Assembly (NCBI GenBank): GCA_032173965.1
Contig: CM063288.1
Span: 18,635,501 to 18,699,500, forward strand
Length of the DNA stretch: 64,000 nucleotides
Source: Sitta carolinensis
Taxonomy: Eukaryota > Chordata > Aves > Passeriformes > Sittidae
Direction: 5' to 3'
The notes beneath the pieces are model-generated. The model had not been told where the DNA came from and searched no databases. It saw only the letters and a program-made list of their open reading frames with translations. Below, in pieces: positions 63,501-64,000 of this stretch; positions within the stretch are counted from its first letter, which is position 1, and every line of letters starts with the position of its first letter. Both the position numbers and the translations under genes were made by a program.

Positions 63501-64000
63501 TTGAGTGATGAAGATTGTAGATGACTCTGCAGACAGAATAAGAGATAAGTGCATTTTTCCTGACTGAGTAGTCACCTGTAGTATTTGGCTGTCTTTTACT
63601 TTATATCCCCTCAAAGGGTTTCATCCAGCTACACTAGGCTAACTTTTTTACTGCCTGCCTTCATACAATAGTTTGACACAGTCTTCTCATGTTTTTGGCA
63701 ACAGTTCAAAATTCACCTAAAATTTGCAATATGATAAAATTTTGCATATTTGAGTACTTTTTCAGTGAAAAGGATGATTTTATTTGAACGTTATAAGAGA
63801 AATTTAGGATTCTGTAAATAGTTAAAATTTGATGGAGAAGAATTTCTATTTATATCCCAGCACAATTACTCAATCTCTGTTTAATAGGAGAAATATTTTC
63901 CCTAGGATATATCTTTTTAGCCTGCAAAGCATATTCAAGATTTATTCTTGTTTCAAGTTTGGAAAAAAACAATACTATGTAAGCCATCCCTGTCTTTCAA

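Larger units (their letters stand above)
58449..64000. other. Non-coding region to the right edge
   Basis: AT-rich sequence with a small tandem repeat at 58606-58678 and a microsatellite at 60520-60574. No coding exon, RNA gene or further named repeat was recognised. Confidence 0.55.

Overview
The window is vertebrate nuclear DNA, almost certainly from a bird. It holds split exons with GT-AG introns, at least eight fragments of CR1 LINEs in both orientations, and avian-type LTR remnants. The LTR types are ones I associate mainly with passerines, but that refinement is inference.

The only protein-coding gene I can support lies on the minus strand between about 4.75 and 26.7 kb. It is the 5' two-fifths or so of a voltage-gated sodium channel alpha subunit. 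Sixteen coding positions (17 exons, because exon 5 exists as two alternatives) can be placed to the base. Their lengths and phases match the vertebrate SCN1A/2A/3A/9A family and give 3,381 bp (1,127 codons) with no frameshift or internal stop. They encode the cytoplasmic N-terminus, all of domain I, the I-II linker, all of domain II and the first part of the II-III linker. Exon 17 and everything after it (rest of the II-III linker, domains III and IV, inactivation gate, C-terminus) must lie beyond the left edge. Several linker signatures ([37 protein letters not shown]) and the domain II string QVGWNIFDS with ELFL point to SCN9A (Nav1.7). A few other stretches look more like SCN3A.

The gene keeps three specialised splicing features of the family. 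Intron 2 is a U12-type AT-AC intron. Exon 5 is a mutually exclusive neonatal/adult pair. Exon 11 has two in-frame donors 33 nt apart.

Upstream of the coding start (26.7-45.7 kb) lies AT-rich DNA with an LTR remnant and small CR1 tails. It ends at an isolated CpG island at 45.7-46.56 kb that carries a 33-bp GC-rich tandem repeat and a strong minus-strand splice donor. This island is the best candidate for the promoter and non-coding first exon of the channel gene, about 19 kb upstream of the first coding exon; that link is inference. From 46.6 to 64 kb I see no coding gene, only AT-rich DNA, CR1 copies, a solo LTR and simple repeats.

I found no wholly new gene system. The most interesting observations are the AT-AC intron with a CR1 inside it, the exon 5 pair, unusual residues in the avian channel (a lysine in segment S1 of domain I), a long out-of-frame ORF overlapping the start codon, and the repeat-bearing CpG island with facing splice donors.
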